From Bacteroidota bacterium (lineage in GTDB: Bacteria; Bacteroidota; Bacteroidia; Bacteroidales; VadinHA17), in contig JAKQPD010000139.1 in the NCBI GenBank assembly GCA_029564935.1, positions 1 through 33,308 of the forward strand: a stretch of 33,308 bases of DNA, read 5' to 3'. This document shows positions 17,640 to 25,695 of this stretch, piece after piece. The notes below the pieces were generated by a model. That model saw only the letters and a program-made list of their open reading frames with translations. It did not search any database and was not told where the DNA came from. A program made the position numbers and the translations under genes. Position 1 is the stretch's first letter. Every line of letters starts with the position of its first letter.

Positions 17640-17659
17640 TTATAAAGATTTTATAAAGA
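17640..17659 (-). promoter_or_regulatory. Candidate KdpE box upstream of trkH
   Basis: The plus strand reads TTATAAAGATTTTATAAAGA. On the minus strand this is two TTTATA half-sites separated by 5 bp (11 bp period), the layout I recall for the E. coli kdp operator (TTTATA-N5-TTTACA). The same 20 bp occur upstream of kdpD. A near-consensus -7 element (TATATTTT) lies just downstream toward trkH. Confidence 0.6.
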
Positions 17660-17809
17660 AAAAGTCTTTTATCCTGTTCGCTGATTCTATAATAACTTAT
17701 TTCCGGGTAATAACAGCCTTTCTGGCTTAGCCGTCAGTCAAGAAGTTTTGAGGATCAAAGTTACTTCCGTCTCAGGCCATAGCTGTCAATCTGGGGCGGT
17801 TGGGGTCTA

Positions 17810-18099
17810 AAGTTTCCCCTCCTTTTTTCAAGGAGGGGTGGCCGGGATTGCTGATTTTGAAATGTTTACAATTATGCTTTCCCGGTCGGGGTGGTTAAAA
17901 ACGGATTCAGCTGAAATAGAGTTATTTCTCAGATATGTTCTTAATGTTAAAGCTTTTCCGGTTGAAAAGGTTTCTGTTCCCTAAGGATAAAAATAATAAG
18001 GAAAAATTGAATCAACCACCCCGGCCAGACAAATTAAATTTCTGCAAGTCAGATGATTTTGTTGTCTGGCCACCCCGCCTTTAAAAGGCGGGGAAACTT
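17810..18099. repeat. Symmetric composite inverted repeat (REPIN/MITE-like)
   Basis: Outer arms: 17810-17843 contains the hairpin CCCCTCCTT-ttttc-AAGGAGGGG then TGGCC; 18068-18099 is its inverted counterpart, with the near-perfect palindrome CCCCGCCTTT-a-AAAGGCGGGG (18073-18093). Both ends read AAGTTTCCCC when viewed inward. Inner arms: GGTCGGGGTGGTT (17884-17896) and AACCACCCCGGCC (18014-18026), 12 of 13 complementary. Arm spacing is 40 bp on the left and 41 bp on the right. A further inverted pair, GGCCAGACAA (18023-18032) and TTGTCTGGCC (18062-18071), joins B' to A'. There is no ORF inside. Confidence 0.75.
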
Positions 18100-18179
18100 A
18101 TTTGCGTATAATCCAGTTAATTACAATAGTTTTCGTTGTTAAAATATTTCTTAGTTTGGCGGCTATAGCCCGTCCGGAT

Positions 18180-18863
18180 TCAGTTTCCGAACCTGTAGCC
18201 GATTCCGGATTCAGTGATCAGAAGAGTGGGATTTGAGGGATTGTCTTCGATCTTTTTTCTTAGCTGGGCAATGAAAACACGCAGATACTGCGTTTGTTCA
18301 AGATATCCATAGCCCCATATTTCCCTGAGAATATGCTGATGGGTAAGTACACAGCCCTGGTTTTTTGCCAGGAGGGTTAACAGAGTAAATTCAGTAGAGG
18401 TAAGCTTTAATATTTCACCGTTTTTCCGAACAACATGATTGATCATATCAATATTCAATGAACCAGATTCGATCACAGGTTTGTCACCTGATTCCCTGCT
18501 CAGTCTTATCGCAGCACGTATTCTTGCTATAAGTTCACCGCTCCTGAATGGTTTGGTAAGATAATCGTTTGCTCCGTTGTCCAGAGCTTTAATTATTTCT
18601 TCCTCAGAATTACGCACTGATAAGACAATTACCGGTTTGGTAAACCATTCCCTCAGCTTGAGCAGTAATTCCTGACCGTCAATATCAGGGAGACCCAGGT
18701 CAAGAATAATAAGTGAAGGATTATGTGTGGCAGCAGCAATAAGCCCTTGTTTCCCGTCGGCAGCAAAATATGTGTTGAAATCGTTCGATGAAAGAGTGAT
18801 TTCAAGCAAACGACGGATCTGAACCTCATCATCAATTATCAAAACAGAATCAGATATATTCAT
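18180..18863 (-). CDS. kdpE: KdpE-like OmpR-family response regulator
   Basis: A 227-residue two-component regulator, the expected partner of the adjacent KdpD-like kinase. The receiver domain (about 5-118) has the acidic pair Asp11-Asp12, phospho-acceptor Asp55 (ILDLGLPD) and the conserved Lys in YLTKPF. The C-terminal winged helix (about 130-227) has the KdpE-type signatures LTSTEFTLLTLLAKNQG, HILREIWGYGY and the closing ESGIGYRF. It starts 12 bp after kdpD, so the two form an operon. Its likely targets are the two identical boxes at 17640 and 20643. Confidence 0.9.
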   Translation of the reverse strand: MNISDSVLIIDDEVQIRRLLEITLSSNDFNTYFAADGKQGLIAAATHNPSLIILDLGLPDIDGQELLLKLREWFTKPVIVLSVRNSEEEIIKALDNGANDYLTKPFRSGELIARIRAAIRLSRESGDKPVIESGSLNIDMINHVVRKNGEILKLTSTEFTLLTLLAKNQGCVLTHQHILREIWGYGYLEQTQYLRVFIAQLRKKIEDNPSNPTLLITESGIGYRFGN

Positions 18864-18875
18864 CCTTATCTCATT

Positions 18876-20549
18876 TTATTGATTAATATCATCTCTGAAT
18901 ATTTCGGACGGTATCCTGATCGTGAACTTCGATCCCCCGTTTTTCCTGTTTTCGACGCTTATTGTACCTTTATGAGCTTCAACAAATCCTTTGGTTATTG
19001 ATAATCCAAGGCCGGTGCCACCAGGTTTTGAACCTTCAACCCTGAAGAATTTATTAAAAACATAAGGCAGGTCAGTCTTCGGAAATCCGGGACCTCTGTC
19101 CATCACTTCCATATTTAACATACCGTTGTCATAAAAGGCTTTAATTCTTATACTTGTCGAGGGTGGTGCGTATTGTGTGGCATTATGAACAAGATTGTAC
19201 AATACTTCTTCCATTAAACCGAAGTCCATTCTTACAAGCGGCATATCATCCGGAATTACTATGTCAGTTGTAAAATCTCTGAGCTCTTCGCGAAGGTCTT
19301 CACGGGCTTTGTTGATAAGGTCATGAATATCATGCCAGTCAAATCGCGGAGTTATTCGTCCGCTTTCCAGCCTCGACATATTAAGAAGATTTTCGATGAG
19401 GCGGTTAAGTCTCTTTGATGCCTGGAAAATTTCAGATGAGAGTTCATTCCGTATTTCCTTTGAATGTTCAGATGAAAGCAGGGAATCGGAAGCGCCCATT
19501 ATTGTTGCAACAGGAATCCTTAATTCATGAGATATAGAGTTGAACAGGGTTTTATAAAGCTTATCTGATTCATCCAGAAAGCGGGCTTTTCTGGCAAGAT
19601 CGTCAAGGAATTTCCGTTCAATGCTGTTGGAGATCTGTGTCAGAAATATATCCCAGAACTGCTCCTTATCCGCACCCACAGGAGCATCAAGCTTCAGAGC
19701 AATTACACCGGGTTTAATGCTGCTCCCGGTGAGAGGGAAAAATGTAAGCCTGCCTGAAGGCAGGGTATCAGTATATTTCCCTGCTTTGCGTGAATGACGG
19801 AATACCCATTCAGCCACACTCATTTCCGTTTCTGATAATAATTTCGATGATATGCCCATACAATACTCGGATAAATGATTCATCCCATCCTGAAGGATAA
19901 AGATACTATCAGTATTAAAGTGCTTTTTTATGTTTTTCGCGGCAGATTCAATAAGCTCAGTGATACCCGCAGCGGCTGACAGCTCTCTTGTAAGCTGGTA
20001 GAGGGCACTTGCACGTTCTTCCCGGTCACGTGTAAGTTTCTCCTGACGTCTTACACGCGATGTGAGGATACCATTTACAAGGGCAATTATAAAGAACATA
20101 AAGAACATCAGGATATCTTCTGTCTTATCGATATGAATTGTAAATCTGGGTGGAATAAAAAAGAAATTCCAGATAAATGCACCCAGAGAAGAAGCCAGCA
20201 GGATAGGACCTATACCCATAAATGTCGCAAGGATTGATACAACGAACAACAGGATAAAGGAAATTGACTGGTATCCCAGATATTCCGTGAAGCCAAAGCA
20301 CCCAGCGGAAGTTATTATTACAGCCGCTGCTGCTAAAATGTACTGAAGTATACCTGATTTTCCTGGAACGTGAATGTTTTCTTTCAATCTTTCAGACAAT
20401 GCGAAATGAATCATATAATATGTTTTCCCAACTCCTCCATAAATACCTGACAAGATCTTAAGTCTGTCCCTCTTTACATGTCCTTCGTCGTGTTTGATAG
20501 AAGCGGGTTTTATATCCGGATCAGGCCGGTTCTCAAGCGAATTGTTCAT
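18876..20549 (-). CDS. kdpD: KdpD-like sensor kinase lacking most of the cytoplasmic input region
   Basis: A 557-residue histidine kinase; full-length KdpD is about 890. The N-terminus (about 26-55) keeps the start of the KdpD domain with its P-loop, GIYGGVGKTYYM. It then jumps to four membrane segments of the DUF4118 region (about 66-165, with FIWNFFFIPPRFTIHI). The rest of the KdpD domain and the USP domain, roughly 330 residues, are missing. A GAF-like domain (about 185-310) leads to HisKA with His341 (SISHELRIPVATIMGASDS) and a complete HATPase (NLVHNATQYA, DRGPGF, GTGLGL). It is probably active, but input from the cytoplasmic domain must differ. Confidence 0.9.
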   Translation of the reverse strand: MNNSLENRPDPDIKPASIKHDEGHVKRDRLKILSGIYGGVGKTYYMIHFALSERLKENIHVPGKSGILQYILAAAAVIITSAGCFGFTEYLGYQSISFILLFVVSILATFMGIGPILLASSLGAFIWNFFFIPPRFTIHIDKTEDILMFFMFFIIALVNGILTSRVRRQEKLTRDREERASALYQLTRELSAAAGITELIESAAKNIKKHFNTDSIFILQDGMNHLSEYCMGISSKLLSETEMSVAEWVFRHSRKAGKYTDTLPSGRLTFFPLTGSSIKPGVIALKLDAPVGADKEQFWDIFLTQISNSIERKFLDDLARKARFLDESDKLYKTLFNSISHELRIPVATIMGASDSLLSSEHSKEIRNELSSEIFQASKRLNRLIENLLNMSRLESGRITPRFDWHDIHDLINKAREDLREELRDFTTDIVIPDDMPLVRMDFGLMEEVLYNLVHNATQYAPPSTSIRIKAFYDNGMLNMEVMDRGPGFPKTDLPYVFNKFFRVEGSKPGGTGLGLSITKGFVEAHKGTISVENRKNGGSKFTIRIPSEIFRDDINQ

Positions 20550-20642
20550 TTTATACTATCGGGACATAAATTTAAGAGAAAAACATTAATCCGTTTATCT
20601 ACTGAAAAACGGAACTGGGGTTCCCTTTTAATATTTTCCTGC

Positions 20643-20662
20643 TTATAAAGATTTTATAAAGA
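20643..20662 (-). promoter_or_regulatory. Candidate KdpE box upstream of kdpD
   Basis: The 20 bp TTATAAAGATTTTATAAAGA are identical to the box upstream of trkH and in the same orientation relative to the gene. They lie 93 bp upstream of the kdpD ATG, in the 131-bp gap after the BASS transporter gene. This would let KdpE control its own operon. Confidence 0.58.
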
Positions 20663-20680
20663 CCCGGATTTTTGAAATGA

Positions 20681-21589
20681 TCAGTTGAGATTCCTGACAA
20701 TCCTCCTGAATGGCGCCGGGAGAGTATTCCACGGAAGTTCTGACAGTACCATCAGAATCAATATATCCGGACTGAAATAAGCTGCGGCCAGCACTATTGC
20801 CATACCGTTGTTCATATAAGCCGATGTCACAGCATAAGCTATTTTGTTCTTTTTATTCTGTTTTAATCCCATCAGGTAACCTATGCCATGAAGAAGGGAA
20901 AAAACAAGGTATAATACTACCGTTTTCCAGATAAGGCTCACAGGATTTGCTATTATTATATCTCTCTGCGATGAGATGGCTATATATACAAAAGAAAAGA
21001 GTACAAGTACATTAACCGAGGTGAACAGGTGATGTCCCCTGCTTATCGCACGCGGAAATAACCTCTTGGCTGATTGTGCCAGGATCATTGGAATGAAGAT
21101 CAGTATTACTATATCCCTGAATACCATTAATATATTGATATCAAGGCTTTTTGATCCGATAATCCAGAATAAGAACGGAACTGTGAATGGTGCAACGATC
21201 TGTGTTACAACAGCTATGCTCATGGCAAGAGGTATATTACCCCTGAGCAGATCAACCAGGGCGGGAGATGAAACCCCCGCCGGCATGGCAGTCAGAAGCA
21301 ATAGTCCTAATGCCAGTTGTTTATCAAAGATCAATGTCAGAATATAAAACATCAGAGGTACGATGATCATATAAATCAGTACTATTAAGATCATCAGTTT
21401 TATATCTTTTAGTTTTTCAAATACTTCGAGTGCATCAATTTTCATGAATACGAGGAAAAGCATCATTCCCAGTAACAGTTTAAGTATAACCGGAGGTGTT
21501 TCCGATCTCAAAGGCTGCCATAAACCGATTATGATCCCTGCCAGAAGAAAGATCCAGAAATGCTTCTCAATAAATTCGCTGATTTTCAT
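20681..21589 (-). CDS. BASS-family (bile acid:Na+ symporter-like) transporter
   Basis: A 302-residue integral membrane protein with nine or ten hydrophobic helices and short loops. The segment LLTAMPAGVSSPALVDLLRGN (near 100-118) and the later AYAVTSAYMNNGMAIVLAA match the crossover regions of the BASS/SBF fold, where Na+ and substrate bind. The substrate is unknown; members carry bile acids, pyruvate, pantothenate or other organic anions. Its stop is 131 bp before kdpD, and the KdpE box lies between them, so it need not be in the same transcript. Confidence 0.83.
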   Translation of the reverse strand: MKISEFIEKHFWIFLLAGIIIGLWQPLRSETPPVILKLLLGMMLFLVFMKIDALEVFEKLKDIKLMILIVLIYMIIVPLMFYILTLIFDKQLALGLLLLTAMPAGVSSPALVDLLRGNIPLAMSIAVVTQIVAPFTVPFLFWIIGSKSLDINILMVFRDIVILIFIPMILAQSAKRLFPRAISRGHHLFTSVNVLVLFSFVYIAISSQRDIIIANPVSLIWKTVVLYLVFSLLHGIGYLMGLKQNKKNKIAYAVTSAYMNNGMAIVLAAAYFSPDILILMVLSELPWNTLPAPFRRIVRNLN

Positions 21590-21735
21590 CTCCCTTTATC
21601 TGAATGATGATCTTTGGGGATGTTGAGCCTGCCTTTTTAAGATATTGCCGTATTCAACATCCTGTAATATGATTATAATTCAAGGGTGTGAAGATGAAGA
21701 TTTATTTCTTTTTTCAGAAATAATTCAGGGAAAAA

Positions 21736-22866
21736 TTACAGAAGGAATCCGGCAGCCGTAGTTATCATTTTGTTGAAACCATTGTCGACATATCGGCTTA
21801 CCGGGGTAAGGTAAACCGGGAAGGGGTTTTCATGAGAATAGGGATATTCAAAATCCCATATCTCAACATTGTTTGTTTTTACGTTTGATGAAAATCCCAG
21901 GGTCTTCATTATACCATTGGCAGGTATTACTTTATCATGAACCAGACTAACTGACAGGATACGGTCACCAAGAACTGTAAGTGATTTTTCCCTGAATTTT
22001 CTGAATCGTGAAAAATCGATCATTGAACGAAAAGCCAGGCCAACCCGTGATGAAAGAATAGTTTTCATGAATCTCTTCCCTGTTTTTATTTCCGTTTCAA
22101 AATCCTGCATATAATACCTGTAAACTCTGTTATATGCTTCAGAGTCCATTATCAGGCGTGAGGCCCCGTTCATGTTGCTGAATACTGATCCTCCGCAGAA
22201 CATGAATAATTTTGAATTGCTGAAAAGATCCTGCGGATCGGCCATCATTATGATTTCTGCAAGAAAAGCGCCTATGGAATATGCAAAGATGTTGACCTTA
22301 CTGCCTCCCGGAACAACGGGGTGCTTCCCGTCCCTGATCGAGATCATGAGATCTTCAAGATCACGGACTGTCTGATATCCTGAATTCATGAATCGCCGCG
22401 GATCATCCGTCAGCCTTTCGCTGATCGCAATGTTGGCAAAGGTTCTTAACCGGTCATCACCTCTGTTCCTGTTCCTCTCCTTTATTAAACCTGTCATTGC
22501 CCTCGGATCTTTCCATGATTCCGGCGAACGGTTTATGTGGAAAGAGATCGGGAACATGACCACATAACTTCCGGTTAAAAGGGAAAGCGAATATGCCCAG
22601 GCCAGATATTTGGTCCAGCTCCTTTCATTTAGTCCGTGAAGAAGAAGTATCACTTTCCCGTTATCAGAGGGAGGAATAAATACAGGATAGGAGAAGCTCA
22701 GGTTCTCAATTATAGCTGAATCACCTGCATTCAGGAATTCTTCTGATGAGTAATCCGAGGAGAACCCGGTATTCATTATTCTTATTCCCGAATCAGGGAT
22801 CCGGATCTCTTCTGTCACCGGATTATAAACAGTACGTAGCTCTTCAGCCAGATTTGTATACCCCAT
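21736..22866 (-). CDS. DUF6051-like alpha/beta hydrolase
   Basis: A 376-residue protein without a signal peptide. An alpha/beta-hydrolase core is visible: oxyanion region VILLLHGLNERSW (about 72-84), a nucleophile elbow with Ser197 in AYSIGA (the first Gly of GxSxG is Ala) and a late HDK...YSHENPFP that may supply the acid and His. It fits the DUF6051 family of Bacteroidota as far as I can judge; its activity is unknown. It is divergent from the LytTR gene across 219 bp. Confidence 0.7.
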   Translation of the reverse strand: MGYTNLAEELRTVYNPVTEEIRIPDSGIRIMNTGFSSDYSSEEFLNAGDSAIIENLSFSYPVFIPPSDNGKVILLLHGLNERSWTKYLAWAYSLSLLTGSYVVMFPISFHINRSPESWKDPRAMTGLIKERNRNRGDDRLRTFANIAISERLTDDPRRFMNSGYQTVRDLEDLMISIRDGKHPVVPGGSKVNIFAYSIGAFLAEIIMMADPQDLFSNSKLFMFCGGSVFSNMNGASRLIMDSEAYNRVYRYYMQDFETEIKTGKRFMKTILSSRVGLAFRSMIDFSRFRKFREKSLTVLGDRILSVSLVHDKVIPANGIMKTLGFSSNVKTNNVEIWDFEYPYSHENPFPVYLTPVSRYVDNGFNKMITTAAGFLL

Positions 22867-22970
22867 TTAACAATTATTTCGGATTATTCTTCCGCAAAAG
22901 AAATGTCATGGTAGCCGGGATGCAAATTAAAGTGCTGTGCTATGATCCGCAGGGATAGAAATTATCATTG

Positions 22971-23003
22971 TGTGACAAAATTCAGTTATCTGTGACGAAA
23001 TCC
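22971..23003. promoter_or_regulatory. Direct repeat TGTGACRAAATYC, possible LytTR site
   Basis: TGTGACAAAATTC at 22971-22983 and TGTGACGAAATCC at 22991-23003 are 20 bp apart, about two helical turns, so both would face the same side of DNA. LytTR proteins bind paired direct repeats of this general spacing. The pair lies about 53-85 bp upstream of the candidate -7 element of the LytTR gene, so autoregulation is plausible. Confidence 0.42.
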
Positions 23004-23055
23004 GGACGCCGGTCAGGGCAGATTTTATTAAAATGCAGGGTTAAAATAAAAAATT

Positions 23056-23063
23056 TACATTTG
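23056..23063 (+). promoter_or_regulatory. Candidate -7 promoter element for the LytTR gene
   Basis: TACATTTG matches TAnnTTTG exactly. The inferred transcript start near 23070 leaves a leader of about 16 nt before the TTG start codon at 23086. No clear -33 element is seen. Confidence 0.5.
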
Positions 23064-23085
23064 CATACAATTAAGGAAATCTGCA

Positions 23086-23937
23086 TTGGACATTCAAAAA
23101 CCTATAGCACCATATCTGGTTGAAAAGGGTAATATTGTGAGGTTGATTATTTTCACAGCCCTCTTCGCCCTTGTTTTTATAAATATTTATTCTCCGTTCG
23201 GAGCCGACAAGTGGTTCAATCTTACTAAACTTCAGTTTTTTACATATTCGAGTATTGTAATTCTTACCGGGGTACTGGTGGTGGTGATCAGCAGAATAAT
23301 AATGTATCATGTCTGCAAAAAAAGGACAATAAATCTTATCCATTTTCTTGTCTGGATTGGAGCCGAAATACTCTTTATGGCTTCTTTCTATGCCCTTTTT
23401 CAGAAATTTGTCCTGAAGGATTCCAGAATATTCACTGATCTGGTAAAGATATCTGCCCGGAATACGGCGCTGGTTCTTTTATTACCTTATTCAATATCCT
23501 GGCTTTATCTGTCATGGCGCGACAAGAAGGAAAAGATTGACAGGATGGAGGAGATAACATCCATTTCAGGGAGTCCCAAAGAGATGATCCCCTTTTTTGA
23601 TGATAAATCTGTCCTGAAATTTTCGGTTAAAAAAGAGAATCTTTTATACCTGGAGTCAACTGAAAACTACATAAACATATGTTATCTCAACAATGGAAAG
23701 ATCTCCAGGTACATGTTACGTGATACGATGAAGAAGATGGAGGAGAAGTTTGCCGGAACTGAGATAATCCGCTGTCACAGATCCTATATGGTCAATTTTG
23801 ATAAAGTTAAAGTGATCAGGAAGGAAAAAGATGGCCTGAAACTCGATTTTGATAATCCTCAGATAACTGATATTCCCGTATCGAGGACATATGTGGACAA
23901 TGTTATGGAGACATTCTCAAAATACAGCAGGTTATAA
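23086..23937 (+). CDS. Membrane-anchored LytTR transcription regulator
   Basis: 283 residues: four predicted membrane helices (about 17-37, 51-73, 82-105, 125-143), then a LytTR DNA-binding domain (about 175-281) with LLYLESTENYINICY, IIRCHRSYMVNFDKV and the closing IPVSRTYV. It lacks a receiver domain, so it is not a classical LytR response regulator; its own membrane part probably senses the signal. The start is TTG (23086-23088), supported by an AAGGAA stretch at 23073-23078 and the nearby -7 element. It heads a same-strand block of exported hydrolases and may regulate them. Confidence 0.86.
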   Translation: MDIQKPIAPYLVEKGNIVRLIIFTALFALVFINIYSPFGADKWFNLTKLQFFTYSSIVILTGVLVVVISRIIMYHVCKKRTINLIHFLVWIGAEILFMASFYALFQKFVLKDSRIFTDLVKISARNTALVLLLPYSISWLYLSWRDKKEKIDRMEEITSISGSPKEMIPFFDDKSVLKFSVKKENLLYLESTENYINICYLNNGKISRYMLRDTMKKMEEKFAGTEIIRCHRSYMVNFDKVKVIRKEKDGLKLDFDNPQITDIPVSRTYVDNVMETFSKYSRL

Positions 23938-23988
23938 TTTAAAAATTGTTCCATAAAGCAAAGTAATTGCCCTGATAAAAACTTAGCC

Positions 23989-25614
23989 ATGAGATTATTC
24001 ATTTTTATTCTTTTTTCAGTCAGTCTGGGATTTCAATCAACAATAAATAGTGAGGCTCAAAACACTATTGAGGCAGACAGGTTTGTGGTCTCCCTTGAAA
24101 AAAGGATCCCATCCGACCCTGATACCGGTGCTTTCGTCATTGTTAATGAGATACAGGAATGGTACTGTAAAGAGACAGCCATAATAATATGTGATATGTG
24201 GGATCAGCACTGGTGCAAAGGAGCTTCTGAAAGAGTGGCGGAAATGGCTCCGTTTATGAATAATGTTATAACTACAGCCCGAAACAGGGGTATACTGATC
24301 GTACATGCTCCCAGTCAGTGCATGGATTATTATAAAAACCATCCTGCCAGGAAACTGGGACAAAAATATAAAAGCAAAAAAGCAAAGAATCTGATCAGTA
24401 ATAATTTACTGGATTCTGAGAAGTATGCTGTCTGGCCTGTCGACCAGAAAGATGGCGGTTGTGATGATGATCCTCAATGCAAACAGGGACAGCCCTGGAC
24501 AAAACAGACCGTGATGCTGGAGATCAGTGACCGGGATGCAATAAGTGATTCCGGGATTGAAATTGCTGGTCTTTTTGAAGCACGGGGAATCAGGAATGTA
24601 ATATTAATGGGTGTTCACGAGAACATGTGTATTATCGGACGATCGTTCGGTCTCCGTAATATGGTCCGTCTCGGATTGAACGTTGTTCTGATGCGTGACC
24701 TTACAGACACAATGTATAATTCGACACAATGGCCTGTTGTTTCACATTTTACCGGAAACAGCCTGATGACTGAATATATTGAGAAATATGTTTGTCCGAC
24801 AATGCTGTCCTGTGATTTCACAGGACAGAGACAATTTAGATTCAAAGAGGACGATCGTCCTGTTATTGCCTTTATTATTGCTGAAAATGAATATCGTGCA
24901 AATCAGACACTTCCGGAATTTGCACATGAATTATTGCTCACAAAAGGTGTCAGTTGTGAATTTGCTTTGGGGAAGCCGGTTTATACCGGAGAAGGTATAC
25001 ACAATATTGAAAATCTTAAGATACTTACAGATGCTGATCTGGCAGTGATCCAGGTTCGCCGCCGTGCTCTTCCATCACCCGGAATGGCTCTTTTAAGACA
25101 GTATGTCAGCAGCGGAAAACCTGTTCTTGGTCTGCGGACAGCCAGCCATGCTTTCGCGCTTAATAAGCCTTTGCCTGCTACGGGAAGCCAGGCTTCTGCA
25201 GGTAAAGGGAAAGATATTTACTCTTTGGAACAGTGGCCTGAATTTGACAGAGATATCCTGGGAGGAAATTATCAGGACCATTATGGCGCTTTGAAGACAG
25301 GCATAAACTATTCAGTTGTGCCCGGAATGGAGAGCCATCCGCTTTTTAAGGGCATCAATACGGATGATTTTACCGGACCTGTTGCTCCTCTCTATTCTTT
25401 ATATAAAAACCGGCCTCTTAGGTCTCCTGATGTTCAGGTACTGCTTACAGGTAAGATCCCGGACAAGCCTGACGAACCTGTATTGTGGATAAATAATCGC
25501 CGGAACGGGAAAACAATATATACATCAATGGGACATTGGGAAGACTGGAACATGGAACAATTCAGGAAGATAATGTTTAATGCTGTTGATTATTTATTTA
25601 ATAACGGGAACTGA
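23989..25614 (+). CDS. Exported isochorismatase-like/ThuA-like fusion protein
   Basis: A 541-residue two-domain protein behind a signal peptide (1-24, ending SEA-Q). Residues about 55-270 are an isochorismatase/nicotinamidase-type cysteine hydrolase: ETAIIICDMWDQHW gives Asp69, and GVHENMCIIGR gives the likely nucleophile Cys214. Asp72 and His74 resemble the metal site of nicotinamidases. From about 288 to the end is a ThuA-like (class I glutamine amidotransferase-like) domain: PVIAFIIAENEY, VIQVRRRALPSPGMALLRQY, GLRTASHAF and a final TSMGHWEDWN. ThuA relatives belong to sugar oxidation pathways. The joint reaction is unknown. Confidence 0.85.
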   Translation: MRLFIFILFSVSLGFQSTINSEAQNTIEADRFVVSLEKRIPSDPDTGAFVIVNEIQEWYCKETAIIICDMWDQHWCKGASERVAEMAPFMNNVITTARNRGILIVHAPSQCMDYYKNHPARKLGQKYKSKKAKNLISNNLLDSEKYAVWPVDQKDGGCDDDPQCKQGQPWTKQTVMLEISDRDAISDSGIEIAGLFEARGIRNVILMGVHENMCIIGRSFGLRNMVRLGLNVVLMRDLTDTMYNSTQWPVVSHFTGNSLMTEYIEKYVCPTMLSCDFTGQRQFRFKEDDRPVIAFIIAENEYRANQTLPEFAHELLLTKGVSCEFALGKPVYTGEGIHNIENLKILTDADLAVIQVRRRALPSPGMALLRQYVSSGKPVLGLRTASHAFALNKPLPATGSQASAGKGKDIYSLEQWPEFDRDILGGNYQDHYGALKTGINYSVVPGMESHPLFKGINTDDFTGPVAPLYSLYKNRPLRSPDVQVLLTGKIPDKPDEPVLWINNRRNGKTIYTSMGHWEDWNMEQFRKIMFNAVDYLFNNGN

Positions 25615-25695
25615 AATATGAAATCTCCGACTAAGTATGAATGAAATTGTTTATTTTTATGCCATATGTATCATAACCCATTAAACCAGATCAAT

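Larger units (their letters stand above)
17565..18179. other. Gene-free region between trkH and kdpE, 615 bp
   Basis: This spacer holds the trkH promoter region with its KdpE box (17640-17659), then a stretch with nothing I can name (17660-17809), then the composite inverted repeat (17810-18099) and about 80 bp up to the end of kdpE. I found no ORF of credible composition, no trkA and no RNA gene. Confidence 0.6.

Noticed and set aside
25666-25695. Upstream ATG for the nitroreductase
   Set aside because: It puts ten polar residues before the signal peptide; ATG 25696 is better.
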